Assembly: GCA_964617665.1 (NCBI GenBank)
Contig: CAZUAH010000320.1
Location: 1 to 15,306, forward strand
Direction of reading: 5' to 3'
DNA length: 15,306 bases
Origin: JADHUC01 sp964617665
Lineage (GTDB): Bacteria; Planctomycetota; Planctomycetia; Pirellulales; Pirellulaceae
Shown: piece after piece, positions 6,677-13,474 of the stretch
How positions within the stretch are numbered: the stretch's first letter is position 1
Layout: each line of letters begins with the position of its first letter
Notes under the pieces: generated by a model
Databases searched by the model: none
What the model was told of the DNA's origin: nothing
The model's input: the letters and a program-made list of their open reading frames with translations, nothing else
Translations under genes and position numbers: made by a program

Positions 6677-7834
6677 ATGAACACGCCATTTTGGAAACAA
6701 GTACAGGCCGCCATCAAAGCGGGAGACGCGGATCAGGTGGCCGAACTGATCGGCGACGATGAATCCAAGTTGACCATGTCAACCATTTTTGGGCCGTGGC
6801 TGCACCTCGCTGTTGCGCAGGGCCAACTCGAAGTTGCCAAACGCCTCGTTTCGATGGGCGTCGACATTAATGCTCGCGGCGGGATCTCGAACGGTGCCGC
6901 ACTAGATCGAGCCGCATCTAAGGGGCACCTGGACATCGTTGAATACCTGCTTTCACTCGGCGCGGAGGTCGACGTAAGCGAGCCGGAAAGGAATCCTCTC
7001 TTTTCCGCCGTCTACGGTGGGCATCTGGCGGTGGCCGAGTTGTTGATCAAGAGTGGACTTGACCCGCATGTGACGTACATGGGCAGCAGTGGGCGGCCGA
7101 AGAACGCCTTGTCGTTCGCTAACGAACGTGGGCAAGAGGCGATCGCCGAGTTGTTGATCGCCGTGGGTTGTTCACTTCCTCCTGACGAGGCTTCTGACGG
7201 CGAAAGCGGAGAGGCCCACGGGCGGCTTGTCTCGGCAATGTGTGCCGAGTTTGGAGAGGTGTCACAGCTGGCATTGCAGGAAATCGTTCCTGTAGACGAC
7301 GAGGTACACATCGCCGTACATGTGATTCGCCCTAGTGAGAAACATGCGTACGTGACTCTCTTCACGACGGGAATGAGCGACAAGGCCATGGCCGTTCCGC
7401 AAGGCCAGGAGGAGTTTCAACATGCCGAGTTAGTGATCCACCTACCTGCCACATGGCAGCTACCCGGCGATTCGGACTGGAGCGACGAGTACGGCTGGCC
7501 CATTTCCTGGTTGCGGCAGCTCGCCTACTATCCACACCAAGCGAATACCTGGCTCGGCGGTCGGTACACGATCATCTCCAACGGCGAGCCCCCGTCGCCG
7601 TTCGCCGCGAACACTCAGCATTCGTGCATGTTGTTGATTGCCGATTTTGCCAACTGGAGTCCTGTGGAAATCAGCCGCGACAAACGGGTTCATTTCTATA
7701 CGTTGGTGCCGCTCTACGCGGAAGAGCGCGACTATGGAAGTCAACATGGCGTGCTGGAATTGCTGCGTCGTTTCGACCAGCACGATGTCGCGAGCATCGT
7801 TGATGTGTCGCGCGTAAATGTTGCGACGGGGTAG
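6677..7834 (+). CDS. Ankyrin-repeat protein with C-terminal SUFU domain
   Basis: 385 residues, no signal peptide, so probably cytoplasmic. Residues ~36-167 contain four ankyrin repeats: LHLAVAQGQLEVAKRLVSMG, LDRAASKGHLDIVEYLLSLG, LFSAVYGGHLAVAELLIKSG and LSFANERGQEAIAELLIAVG. Residues ~185-380 match the Suppressor-of-Fused fold (PF05076): VTLFTTGMSDKAM, then ELVIHLPATW, WLRQLAYYPHQANTWLG, LIADF and a final VHFYTLVPLYAEE block. In animals SUFU binds Gli factors. In bacteria SUFU and ankyrin proteins are widely proposed as immunity proteins of polymorphic toxin systems. No toxin gene adjoins it here, so it may be an orphan immunity gene or a general binding protein. The Shine-Dalgarno before this ATG is weak. 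Confidence 0.85.
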   Translation: MNTPFWKQVQAAIKAGDADQVAELIGDDESKLTMSTIFGPWLHLAVAQGQLEVAKRLVSMGVDINARGGISNGAALDRAASKGHLDIVEYLLSLGAEVDVSEPERNPLFSAVYGGHLAVAELLIKSGLDPHVTYMGSSGRPKNALSFANERGQEAIAELLIAVGCSLPPDEASDGESGEAHGRLVSAMCAEFGEVSQLALQEIVPVDDEVHIAVHVIRPSEKHAYVTLFTTGMSDKAMAVPQGQEEFQHAELVIHLPATWQLPGDSDWSDEYGWPISWLRQLAYYPHQANTWLGGRYTIISNGEPPSPFAANTQHSCMLLIADFANWSPVEISRDKRVHFYTLVPLYAEERDYGSQHGVLELLRRFDQHDVASIVDVSRVNVATG

Positions 7835-7903
7835 AGGGACGGTATCGCGGTTCAGAGAAACGCCTTGGACGATTCCAAACCCGGTCAATCACCTCTCTTG
7901 ACG

Positions 7904-9280
7904 TTACGCTCGGTCGGCAGCGGGCAGTAGCCGACGCCGGAAGGCGAATCGCCAGCGAGCCCATCGCAGGCCCGTCCGCTCGGGTTCGTCGCGCACGTTC
8001 AACACCCATCCCAAAACGATGGCGAAGACTGATATGCCGCCCGAGAACAGAGCGCCCATCTTGGCCGCACCTTGCAGCCCCACGTCGGCAAACGCTTGCC
8101 CCGAGACGAACAACGCAACCGTGAGGCCAAGACCGGCGATGACTCCCGTCAGCAGCAATTGCTTCAACCGCATTCCGTCTGGCAACGGGAAACCCAACCG
8201 CTGGCCAACCGCCGAAAACGCCGTGATGCCGATCGTCTTTCCTAGCAGCAGCGCCACGAGGACTACCCAAGTCAAACCCGTGATTCCCGAAAACGGTACA
8301 CCGGCATTGGCAAAGGCGAAAAAGAACAGTCCGAAATCCACGAAAAATTTCAAGCTGTGTTCGAAACTCTCCAACGGGCTATGCGCGTGATGCAAGCCGC
8401 GGGCGTGGGCCTGCTGTTCCAGCGCATCGTAATCCGGACTCTCCACGAACAGTCCCAAATCCCGTCGTGGACCTGGCAGGAAGGGTACGATGAACACCAA
8501 AGCCAACGCGGGGTGTAAATGCGCGCTGTACAGCCCCCACCAGCTGAACGCACCACCCAATAGGACGTAGGGAATCCAACTTTGGACCTTTGCGCGGCGC
8601 AAACCCAAGGCAATCGCCATGCCCGGCAAGATCCACAAGGCGTTGGCCCACAACGTGGGATGTGCGGGGTCCGGATAGGCGATTGCGATGATCCCCAGTC
8701 CAATCGCATCGTCCGCAACGGCCAACAGAAGCAGGAAGCTGACCGCGGGATGGCCCTTGCCAAACACAAATCGGGCAACCAGCCAAGCTAGGGCAATATC
8801 TGTCGCCGTTGGGATTCCCCATCCTTTTGCCCAAGCTGGATCACCTATCAGCGCGTTGACCAACAGGAACACACCTACCGGTCCGACTACGCCGCCCAGC
8901 GTACCCAGCAGCGGGTTGATGGCCTTGGAGACAGGATTCAATGCACCGCCCGGCAAACAGGCCTCAGTGATTTCCTTGGCCGCTATCCCAAAGAAGAGCA
9001 CCATGAAGATATCGTTGATCAGGAAGTGCAATGTCAAGCAATGTTCCCAGCCATGGGCACCATGATGCGAGCCATGCTCGGCACCGTGTCGAATCACGCT
9101 CAGAAGCTTGTGGACCGGAGTATGCACCAAAGTCTCGTAGAGCCCCGGTGCAAGGTTGGCGAACGCCAACGCCGCAAAGACACCTGCGATGAGAGGAAGT
9201 GAAAACTCCTGTAGCAATTGAACGGTTCGTCTTGCTCTATTTCCCATCAGTGGTCCATTCCATCTCGTATCGGCCATCAT
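7904..9280 (-). CDS. nhaA: NhaA-type Na+/H+ antiporter with His-rich loops
   Basis: 458 residues with about 11-12 hydrophobic segments; longer than E. coli NhaA (388). Key residues are present: TATDIALAW with Asp161 (E. coli Asp133), LAVADDAIG with Asp190/Asp191 (E. coli Asp163/164, the ion-binding pair), LLLGKTIGI with Lys348 (E. coli Lys300), and the family stretch FAFANAGVP. It exchanges cytoplasmic Na+ for external H+. Extra sequence includes a His-rich loop at 65-80 (seven or eight residues from HGAEHGSHHGAHGWEH are His) and a second His-containing segment at 292-308. Two tandem ATGs begin the frame (9280 and 9277); AGGAG at 9284-9288 is 3 bases from the first and 6 from the second, so the true start may be 9277. 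The gene lies 72 bases after glgP on the same strand, likely one operon. Confidence 0.93.
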   Translation of the reverse strand: MMADTRWNGPLMGNRARRTVQLLQEFSLPLIAGVFAALAFANLAPGLYETLVHTPVHKLLSVIRHGAEHGSHHGAHGWEHCLTLHFLINDIFMVLFFGIAAKEITEACLPGGALNPVSKAINPLLGTLGGVVGPVGVFLLVNALIGDPAWAKGWGIPTATDIALAWLVARFVFGKGHPAVSFLLLLAVADDAIGLGIIAIAYPDPAHPTLWANALWILPGMAIALGLRRAKVQSWIPYVLLGGAFSWWGLYSAHLHPALALVFIVPFLPGPRRDLGLFVESPDYDALEQQAHARGLHHAHSPLESFEHSLKFFVDFGLFFFAFANAGVPFSGITGLTWVVLVALLLGKTIGITAFSAVGQRLGFPLPDGMRLKQLLLTGVIAGLGLTVALFVSGQAFADVGLQGAAKMGALFSGGISVFAIVLGWVLNVRDEPERTGLRWARWRFAFRRRLLPAADRA

Positions 9281-9352
9281 TCACTCCTGATGCATAGACT
9301 CGAGCTTGTCGGCTTGTTGTGCCGTCCGCCTTGGCATCCCCTGACGAACTAC

Positions 9353-11581
9353 CTATCGGCGACTCATGTCGCAGCTTCGGCCTCCGGCAGACGGTATGTA
9401 TGCGTGGCGGACATAGTCGGCGACCATGCGATGCGCGCTGAAACGCCAAGCAAGTGTGCTGATCGAATTCATCATGCGTCTAATCCACTTCTTCGGCAGG
9501 CCGTCCACGTCACGCTCGTAGTACATCGGAATAACTTGCTCTTCAAGCACGCGCGTCAAGTCGGCCGAATCGCGAGCATCCGTGACCGTATCGTCCATGT
9601 GGCTGGTACCCTTGCCGATGGCAAATCCATTGGACCCGTCGTACGCCTCGGCCCACCAACCGTCCAGCACGGACAGATTGAGCGCTCCGTTCAGTACGGC
9701 CTTCTGCCCACTGGTGCCAGAGGCTTCGAGTGGGCGACGAGGATTGTTCAGCCAGACATCGACGCCTTGTATCAAGTGGCGGCCGACGTTGATGTCATAG
9801 TCTTCCACAAATCCGATGCGTCCGGCGAACCGCGGGTCGTGCCGCAGGTTGGCGATCCGCTTGATCAGTTGCTTCCCCGGTTCGTCCGCCGGATGGGCTT
9901 TGCCCGCGAAGACTAATTGCACCGGCCGGTCCGGGTCGTTTATCAGCGACGCAAACCGATCGAACTCGGACAAGATGAGATCCGCTCGCTTGTACGTGGC
10001 GAATCGCCTGCCAAAACCGATTGTCAGGATATCGGGATTGAGCATACGCCGAGTCGCTTCGATCGTGTCGTTATCCTCGCCACGGCGGCGGCATTCGCCG
10101 CTGACGCGCCGGCGCACGAAAGCCAACAGCAGGTTCTTCAACGCGTGATGGGTTTCCCACAGTTCGCCGGGATCAATGTCGTACGTGGATTGCCACACCT
10201 CCGGTTCACCCATCCGCTCGTACCAGTCGACGGGGAAATGGCGGTCGTACAACTGCTGCATTTGCCACGCGAGCCAGGTGCGAACATGTACGCCATTAGT
10301 AATGTGTCCGATAGGCGTATCCTGTTCGGCCTTTCCGGGCCACAGCGAAGACCACATTTGCCGCGAGACGTGCCCGTGCAAGGAGCTGACCGCGTTGGCC
10401 CTTCGCGACATCTTCAAGCCCAGCACAGTCATGCAGAACGGCTCGTCGTGATTGTGTGCGTCGACGCGGCCCAGGCCCATCAGATCATCGTAAGACAGCC
10501 CCAACTGATCGCGTTGTGGTCCCAGGTGTTCTTCGATCAGCTCGCCACCGAATCGGTCGTGTCCGGCGGGAACGGGTGTGTGTGTCGTGAAAGCCGTGTG
10601 CCTGGCGACGTCGCGATACGCCTCGTCAAAGCCCATGCCATCGTCCTGCATTCTTTCCCGGATTACCTCCAAGGTCGCAAATGCGAGGTGGCCTTCGTTA
10701 AGATGGTATACACCGGGCGTGATCCCCAAGGCTCGCAACGCACGAACGCCGCCGATGCCAGCGAGCAATTCCTGGCGAATGCGAGTGCGATTGTCACCGC
10801 CGTAGAGACGCGACGTCAGTTGCCGGTCTTCGTCGCTGTTGCCTTCGACATCGCTATCCAACAAGTAGAGGTTGACCCGGCCTACGCGCATCAACCAGAC
10901 CTTGGCGAACAAACGGCCGCTGCGGGTGTCGATCTCGACAGTGACTGGCTTTCCGTCCGGGCACCGTGCTGGTTCCATGGGGAGGTTTTCGACCTTGGTA
11001 TCGACGTATTCCTCTCGTTGGTAACCGTCGGCGTCCAGGCGCTGCTTGAAGAAGCCCTGGCCATAAAACAGCCCCACTGCCACCAAGGGCACGCCCAGTC
11101 CGCTGGCGCTCTTGATGTGGTCGCCCGATAGCACTCCGAGCCCACCCGAGTAGATCGGCACGGATTCGTGGAGCCCGAACTCCAGAGAGAAATAGGCCAC
11201 CGGTTTCGATCCCAGTACCCCAGTGTTTGCCCTGGCCCACAGCGGGGTGCTGGACATATACTCCTTCAAGCGTCGGTATGCCTGGTTGATCCGGCTCTGC
11301 AACACCAACTCCACGGCCCGAGCCTGCAGTTGATCGGGCGAAAACTCGGACAACAACGCGATCGGGTTGTGATCCAGAGCCCTCCAACGCGCCGGATCGA
11401 TGTCCTGGAACAAAGTGATTACTTCCGGATTCCAGGTCCACCATAGATTGCTGGCAAGCGCCATACATTTGTCGTACAAGGTCGTCGACGCCTGACCGTC
11501 TTCGGTCCACGATGGAGTCGTCGTAACGGGAACGACTGGGGCAAGCGGCTGTGATGCAACCACGGAAGTCGCAGGTGTCAT
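9353..11581 (-). CDS. glgP: Alpha-glucan (glycogen/maltodextrin) phosphorylase, GT35
   Basis: 742 residues. It releases glucose-1-phosphate from alpha-1,4-glucans using PLP. Residues ~35-125 resemble the DUF3417 N-terminal region of the short bacterial/archaeal phosphorylases (NLWWTWNPE, RWRALDHNPIALL). Then follow VAYFSLEFGLHES (residues 128-140) and PIYSGGLGVLSGDHIKSAS (142-160). GHITNGVHVRTWLA and VFAGKAHPAD are further family motifs. The PLP-binding lysine lies in EASGTSGQKAVLNGAL, about Lys627, corresponding to the EASGTxxMK motif of E. coli enzymes. ATG at 11581 has AAGGAA (11591-11596) 9 bases upstream. It is the first gene of a likely operon with nhaA. A cytoplasmic role in storage polysaccharide breakdown is expected. 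Confidence 0.95.
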   Translation of the reverse strand: MTPATSVVASQPLAPVVPVTTTPSWTEDGQASTTLYDKCMALASNLWWTWNPEVITLFQDIDPARWRALDHNPIALLSEFSPDQLQARAVELVLQSRINQAYRRLKEYMSSTPLWARANTGVLGSKPVAYFSLEFGLHESVPIYSGGLGVLSGDHIKSASGLGVPLVAVGLFYGQGFFKQRLDADGYQREEYVDTKVENLPMEPARCPDGKPVTVEIDTRSGRLFAKVWLMRVGRVNLYLLDSDVEGNSDEDRQLTSRLYGGDNRTRIRQELLAGIGGVRALRALGITPGVYHLNEGHLAFATLEVIRERMQDDGMGFDEAYRDVARHTAFTTHTPVPAGHDRFGGELIEEHLGPQRDQLGLSYDDLMGLGRVDAHNHDEPFCMTVLGLKMSRRANAVSSLHGHVSRQMWSSLWPGKAEQDTPIGHITNGVHVRTWLAWQMQQLYDRHFPVDWYERMGEPEVWQSTYDIDPGELWETHHALKNLLLAFVRRRVSGECRRRGEDNDTIEATRRMLNPDILTIGFGRRFATYKRADLILSEFDRFASLINDPDRPVQLVFAGKAHPADEPGKQLIKRIANLRHDPRFAGRIGFVEDYDINVGRHLIQGVDVWLNNPRRPLEASGTSGQKAVLNGALNLSVLDGWWAEAYDGSNGFAIGKGTSHMDDTVTDARDSADLTRVLEEQVIPMYYERDVDGLPKKWIRRMMNSISTLAWRFSAHRMVADYVRHAYIPSAGGRSCDMSRR

Positions 11582-12103
11582 GTGAAGTCTTTCCTTATAA
11601 TGTCTCGGTTGTCGCCGCCCGGCGGTTGCCGACAGCTCCGGATTTGGCCAATTAGAAAACCGTAGGTTGCCCTACCCTGAAAGGCGACGCGAGGGCCAGC
11701 GGTTTTTGCCGCCGCGCGATGGCCAGCGACCGTCCAACTGCTACGACGTGCAGGACTAAATCCGATGTTGCGTTCGGGAACTCTGGGGTACGGTCAATAG
11801 TCTCTCCCTGGGGGGGCTCCTTTTTCGCACTCAATTGGGCGCTAAGGGCAATGCTCCAAATTCGCTCCTTGGGGAGAGGCAGAGAATGGCAACTGCAGTG
11901 ATGGAAGACCCGCCTCTGGTCCGACATCTAGGAGAAATCGGGCATCGCTATCATTGGAATGCGATATGTGATTGCCTACACTTGTTCCGGCGAGTTCCCG
12001 TTTTTCGGAAGGCAGGAACTGAACGCCACCTGCCCACGACGACCGGCCGAAACGCATCACGGTGCGGCAAGCGATGTCCTTTGGTGCGAGAGAAAACCAA
12101 CGA
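11582..12103. other. Divergent intergenic region without a supportable gene
   Basis: The stretch separates glgP (leftward) from the small membrane protein gene (rightward). Frames of 60-100 codons exist on both strands but none gives a recognisable or compositionally convincing protein. A GC-rich hairpin, CCGCC-C-GGCGG, lies near 11615-11625 in the glgP leader. ATTATAAGG immediately before the glgP ribosome site could be part of a promoter, but no matching -35 is clear. Confidence 0.4.
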
Positions 12104-12451
12104 ATGAACATGCCCAAGACGGCTATCGCGATCGGCACGCTTCTTGTCATCCAGGGGATTGGCTTTTACGTCGGGACGGACTCGAAGAGCGTGACGGCCT
12201 TGATCCCGGCCTTTGTCGGCCTGCCGATTCTGCTGATGGGAATACTGGCCCTAAGAGAGTCTGCGCGAATGCACGCCATGCACGTGGCAGCCACATTGGG
12301 AGTCTTGGGGCTCCTGGCCGCGGTCGGTCGAATCGCCACGGCTGGTTTGAGCCTCTCGGCGGCCGGCGTTTCGCTAGCGATTATGGTCCTACTGACCGGC
12401 GGCTTCGTTTTGCTTTGCGTCAAGTCGTTTGTTGACGCACGCCGCAGTTAG
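12104..12451 (+). CDS. Small membrane protein with four predicted helices
   Basis: 115 residues from ATG at 12104. A second ATG at 12110 is possible, and the frame stays open upstream to 12062. Four hydrophobic segments are visible: TAIAIGTLLVIQGIGFYVG, ALIPAFVGLPILLMGILAL, VAATLGVLGLLAAVGRIAT and VSLAIMVLLTGGFVLLCV. A polar TDSKSVT loop follows helix 1, and RESARMHAMH follows helix 2. It ends in a short basic tail (KSFVDARRS). The pattern resembles conserved small membrane proteins of unknown function in planctomycetes and other bacteria; I do not know a function. The ribosome site is weak (GAGAG about 10 bases upstream). It converges with the cysteine-rich gene, only 35 bases away. Confidence 0.7.
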   Translation: MNMPKTAIAIGTLLVIQGIGFYVGTDSKSVTALIPAFVGLPILLMGILALRESARMHAMHVAATLGVLGLLAAVGRIATAGLSLSAAGVSLAIMVLLTGGFVLLCVKSFVDARRS

Positions 12452-12486
12452 CATTCACCGCTATCGTTGCGGAAGACCGTCCTTCA

Positions 12487-12669
12487 TCACGCCAGCGGTA
12501 CGGGCTCGCAGAGGTGCTTTTCATCCACCGCTACTCGACCGCATCCTTTGCAGATGAATTGCGCGTCTCTCACGAGTGGCTTGAGCTTCTCGATGTCAAG
12601 ATGACAAGGGCAACAAGTCATCGAATACACTTTGTCATGGTGCCCGGTGCAAGCATCGGTTTCAGCCAT
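12487..12669 (-). CDS. 60-residue cysteine-rich protein, probable metal-binding
   Basis: Start at ATG 12669 is supported by AGAGGA (12677-12682) 7 bases upstream; a longer frame from 12714 lacks such a site. Seven cysteines occur in 60 residues: Cys7, the cluster MTCCPCHLD (19, 20, 22), CKGC (40, 43) and Cys54 in HLCEPVPL. The paired CxC/CxxC arrangement and the nearby His residues suggest a zinc-ribbon-like or other metal site. The sequence looks conserved rather than random, but I cannot name a family with certainty. There is no signal peptide, so it is probably cytoplasmic. It is divergent from the selenoprotein gene, with a palindromic element between them. Confidence 0.68.
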   Translation of the reverse strand: MAETDACTGHHDKVYSMTCCPCHLDIEKLKPLVRDAQFICKGCGRVAVDEKHLCEPVPLA

Positions 12670-13041
12670 TTCCAAATCCTCTTTTCGTTGCTTTGGTTCG
12701 TTAACACTGTCCACATTGGCCCAGCCGCGAGCATTCTATCGAAGAGAACTCTCCAAAGCGGCTGTGCAGAAACAACTTCGCAGATTTCCTGCCCCTCACC
12801 CTACCCTCTCCCAGAGGGAGAGGGGACTGTGGGCGAAGTTGTTTCTGCACAGCCACAAAGCCAGGACGAGCATCGCAAGGATTCGGGGAAATGCGACGAA
12901 AGTCACGTGCTGCTAGTCACTTGTCAGAATAGACGCGCGCAAACGGCGGATCTAGTGTTGGCGTTAACTGCAATACGCTTTGTCGGTATCATGTGTGAGC
13001 GGTGAGTTTGTGCGCACATTCAACAACCAAAGGAACCCCAA
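12670..13041. other. Divergent region between cysteine-rich and selenoprotein genes
   Basis: Apart from the palindromic element at 12760-12854, the stretch must hold promoters for both genes. A weak candidate for the rightward gene is TTAACT, 17 bases, then TATCAT around 12964-12992. No coding sequence is seen. Confidence 0.35.
12760..12854. repeat. MITE-like palindromic element with 22-base terminal inverted repeats
   Basis: Arms 12760-12781 and 12833-12854 are perfect 22-base inverted repeats (outer end GGCTGTGCAG). Inside lies a second perfect hairpin, CCCTCTCCC (12804-12812), loop AGA, GGGAGAGGG (12816-12824). CAAAGC occurs directly outside the left arm (12754-12759) and one base outside the right arm (12856-12861), as a possible target duplication. 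There is no coding capacity. It could be a non-autonomous mobile element or a highly structured repeat; transcribed, it would form a very stable hairpin between two divergent genes. Confidence 0.7.
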
Positions 13042-13389
13042 ATGTACAGAGCTACACTCCTATTGCTGGCGTCCGGTTTGGCAGCAACTTCGATTGGCTG
13101 CAGAGGGGCGGTAGACGCGTCCGGTCCAACCTCTCAGAGCGAGTCGAACACCTCAGCAGACTCAGAGTTCACCTTGGTCACCCTCAAAGTTCCAGGCATG
13201 ACGTGAGGGGGATGCGCCACCTCGGTTCGAGGCGATTTGGAGAAGATAGATGGCGTAGTGGACATTGAGACGGATGTCCCTGGGCGTCTCTGTTCGTTCA
13301 AGCTGACAAAGCCAGACGTGGACTATAAGTCGAAGCTAGAGGAGTTCGCAAAGACAAACTCGAAACTAGCCAACTACGAAGTCCAATAG
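13042..13389 (+). CDS. Predicted selenoprotein: HMA-domain lipoprotein with UxxC motif (TGA recoded)
   Basis: 115 residues if TGA at 13204-13206 (codon 55) is read as selenocysteine; otherwise the product would stop at 54 residues. AAAGGA (13029-13034) is 7 bases before ATG. Residues 1-20 form a signal peptide with a lipobox-like SIG-Cys20, followed by a Ser/Thr-rich linker to ~42. Residues 43-115 fit an HMA fold: strand FTLVTLKVPGMT, U55-G-G-C58, helix ATSVRGDLEKIDGV, strands VDIETDV and CSFKLTKPDVD, helix YKSKLEEFAKT, final NYEVQ. In HMA proteins GMxCxxC binds Cu+, Zn2+ or Hg2+; here the first Cys is U. Sixty sense codons follow the TGA before TAG. A hairpin in bacterial SECIS position follows. 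The alternative is a recent Cys-to-stop mutation, since TGT or TGC to TGA is one step. Confidence 0.75.
13204..13240 (+). promoter_or_regulatory. Candidate bacterial SECIS element after the in-frame TGA
   Basis: Directly after TGA (13204-13206), CCTCG (13220-13224), loop GTT (13225-13227) and CGAGG (13228-13232) form a perfect five-pair stem. An alternative lower stem is CGCC (13215-13218) with GGCG (13231-13234). The loop begins with G followed by U, and 18 bases separate TGA from the loop. Bacterial SECIS elements recognised by SelB lie within the coding region just after UGA, with an apical loop about 16-37 bases away that starts with G. All these features are met. Confidence 0.65.
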
Positions 13390-13443
13390 GCTTCGAGCGA
13401 CCTGCGGCGGCGGCGCTTGCCTGACAAAGTACTGAGGCCAATG

Positions 13444-13474
13444 CGTGAGTCTCGCCCGCATCGGATCACTCACG
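13444..13474. terminator. Weak hairpin between convergent genes
   Basis: CGTGAGT (13444-13450) and ACTCACG (13468-13474) pair perfectly across a 17-base loop, just after the selenoprotein gene and overlapping the msrB stop. There is no U-tract, so a terminator role is only a possibility. Confidence 0.25.

Noticed and set aside
6362..6700. N-terminal extension of the DUF4838 protein to 6700
   Set aside because: The extra 113 residues are low in protein character and cross a palindromic repeat; ATG 6361 has a strong Shine-Dalgarno and begins a signal peptide.
9917..11131. A 404-codon plus-strand frame
   Set aside because: It is fully antisense to the phosphorylase gene, whose translation has clear family motifs; such long antisense frames are common in GC-rich genes.
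11652..11927. A 91-codon minus-strand frame upstream of glgP
   Set aside because: No family resemblance and no convincing ribosome site; treated as spacer.
13002..13268. An 88-codon plus-strand frame overlapping the selenoprotein region
   Set aside because: It is in another frame, lacks a good ribosome site and gives an Arg/Ser-rich sequence without family features; the frame from 13042 gives a signal peptide and an HMA domain.
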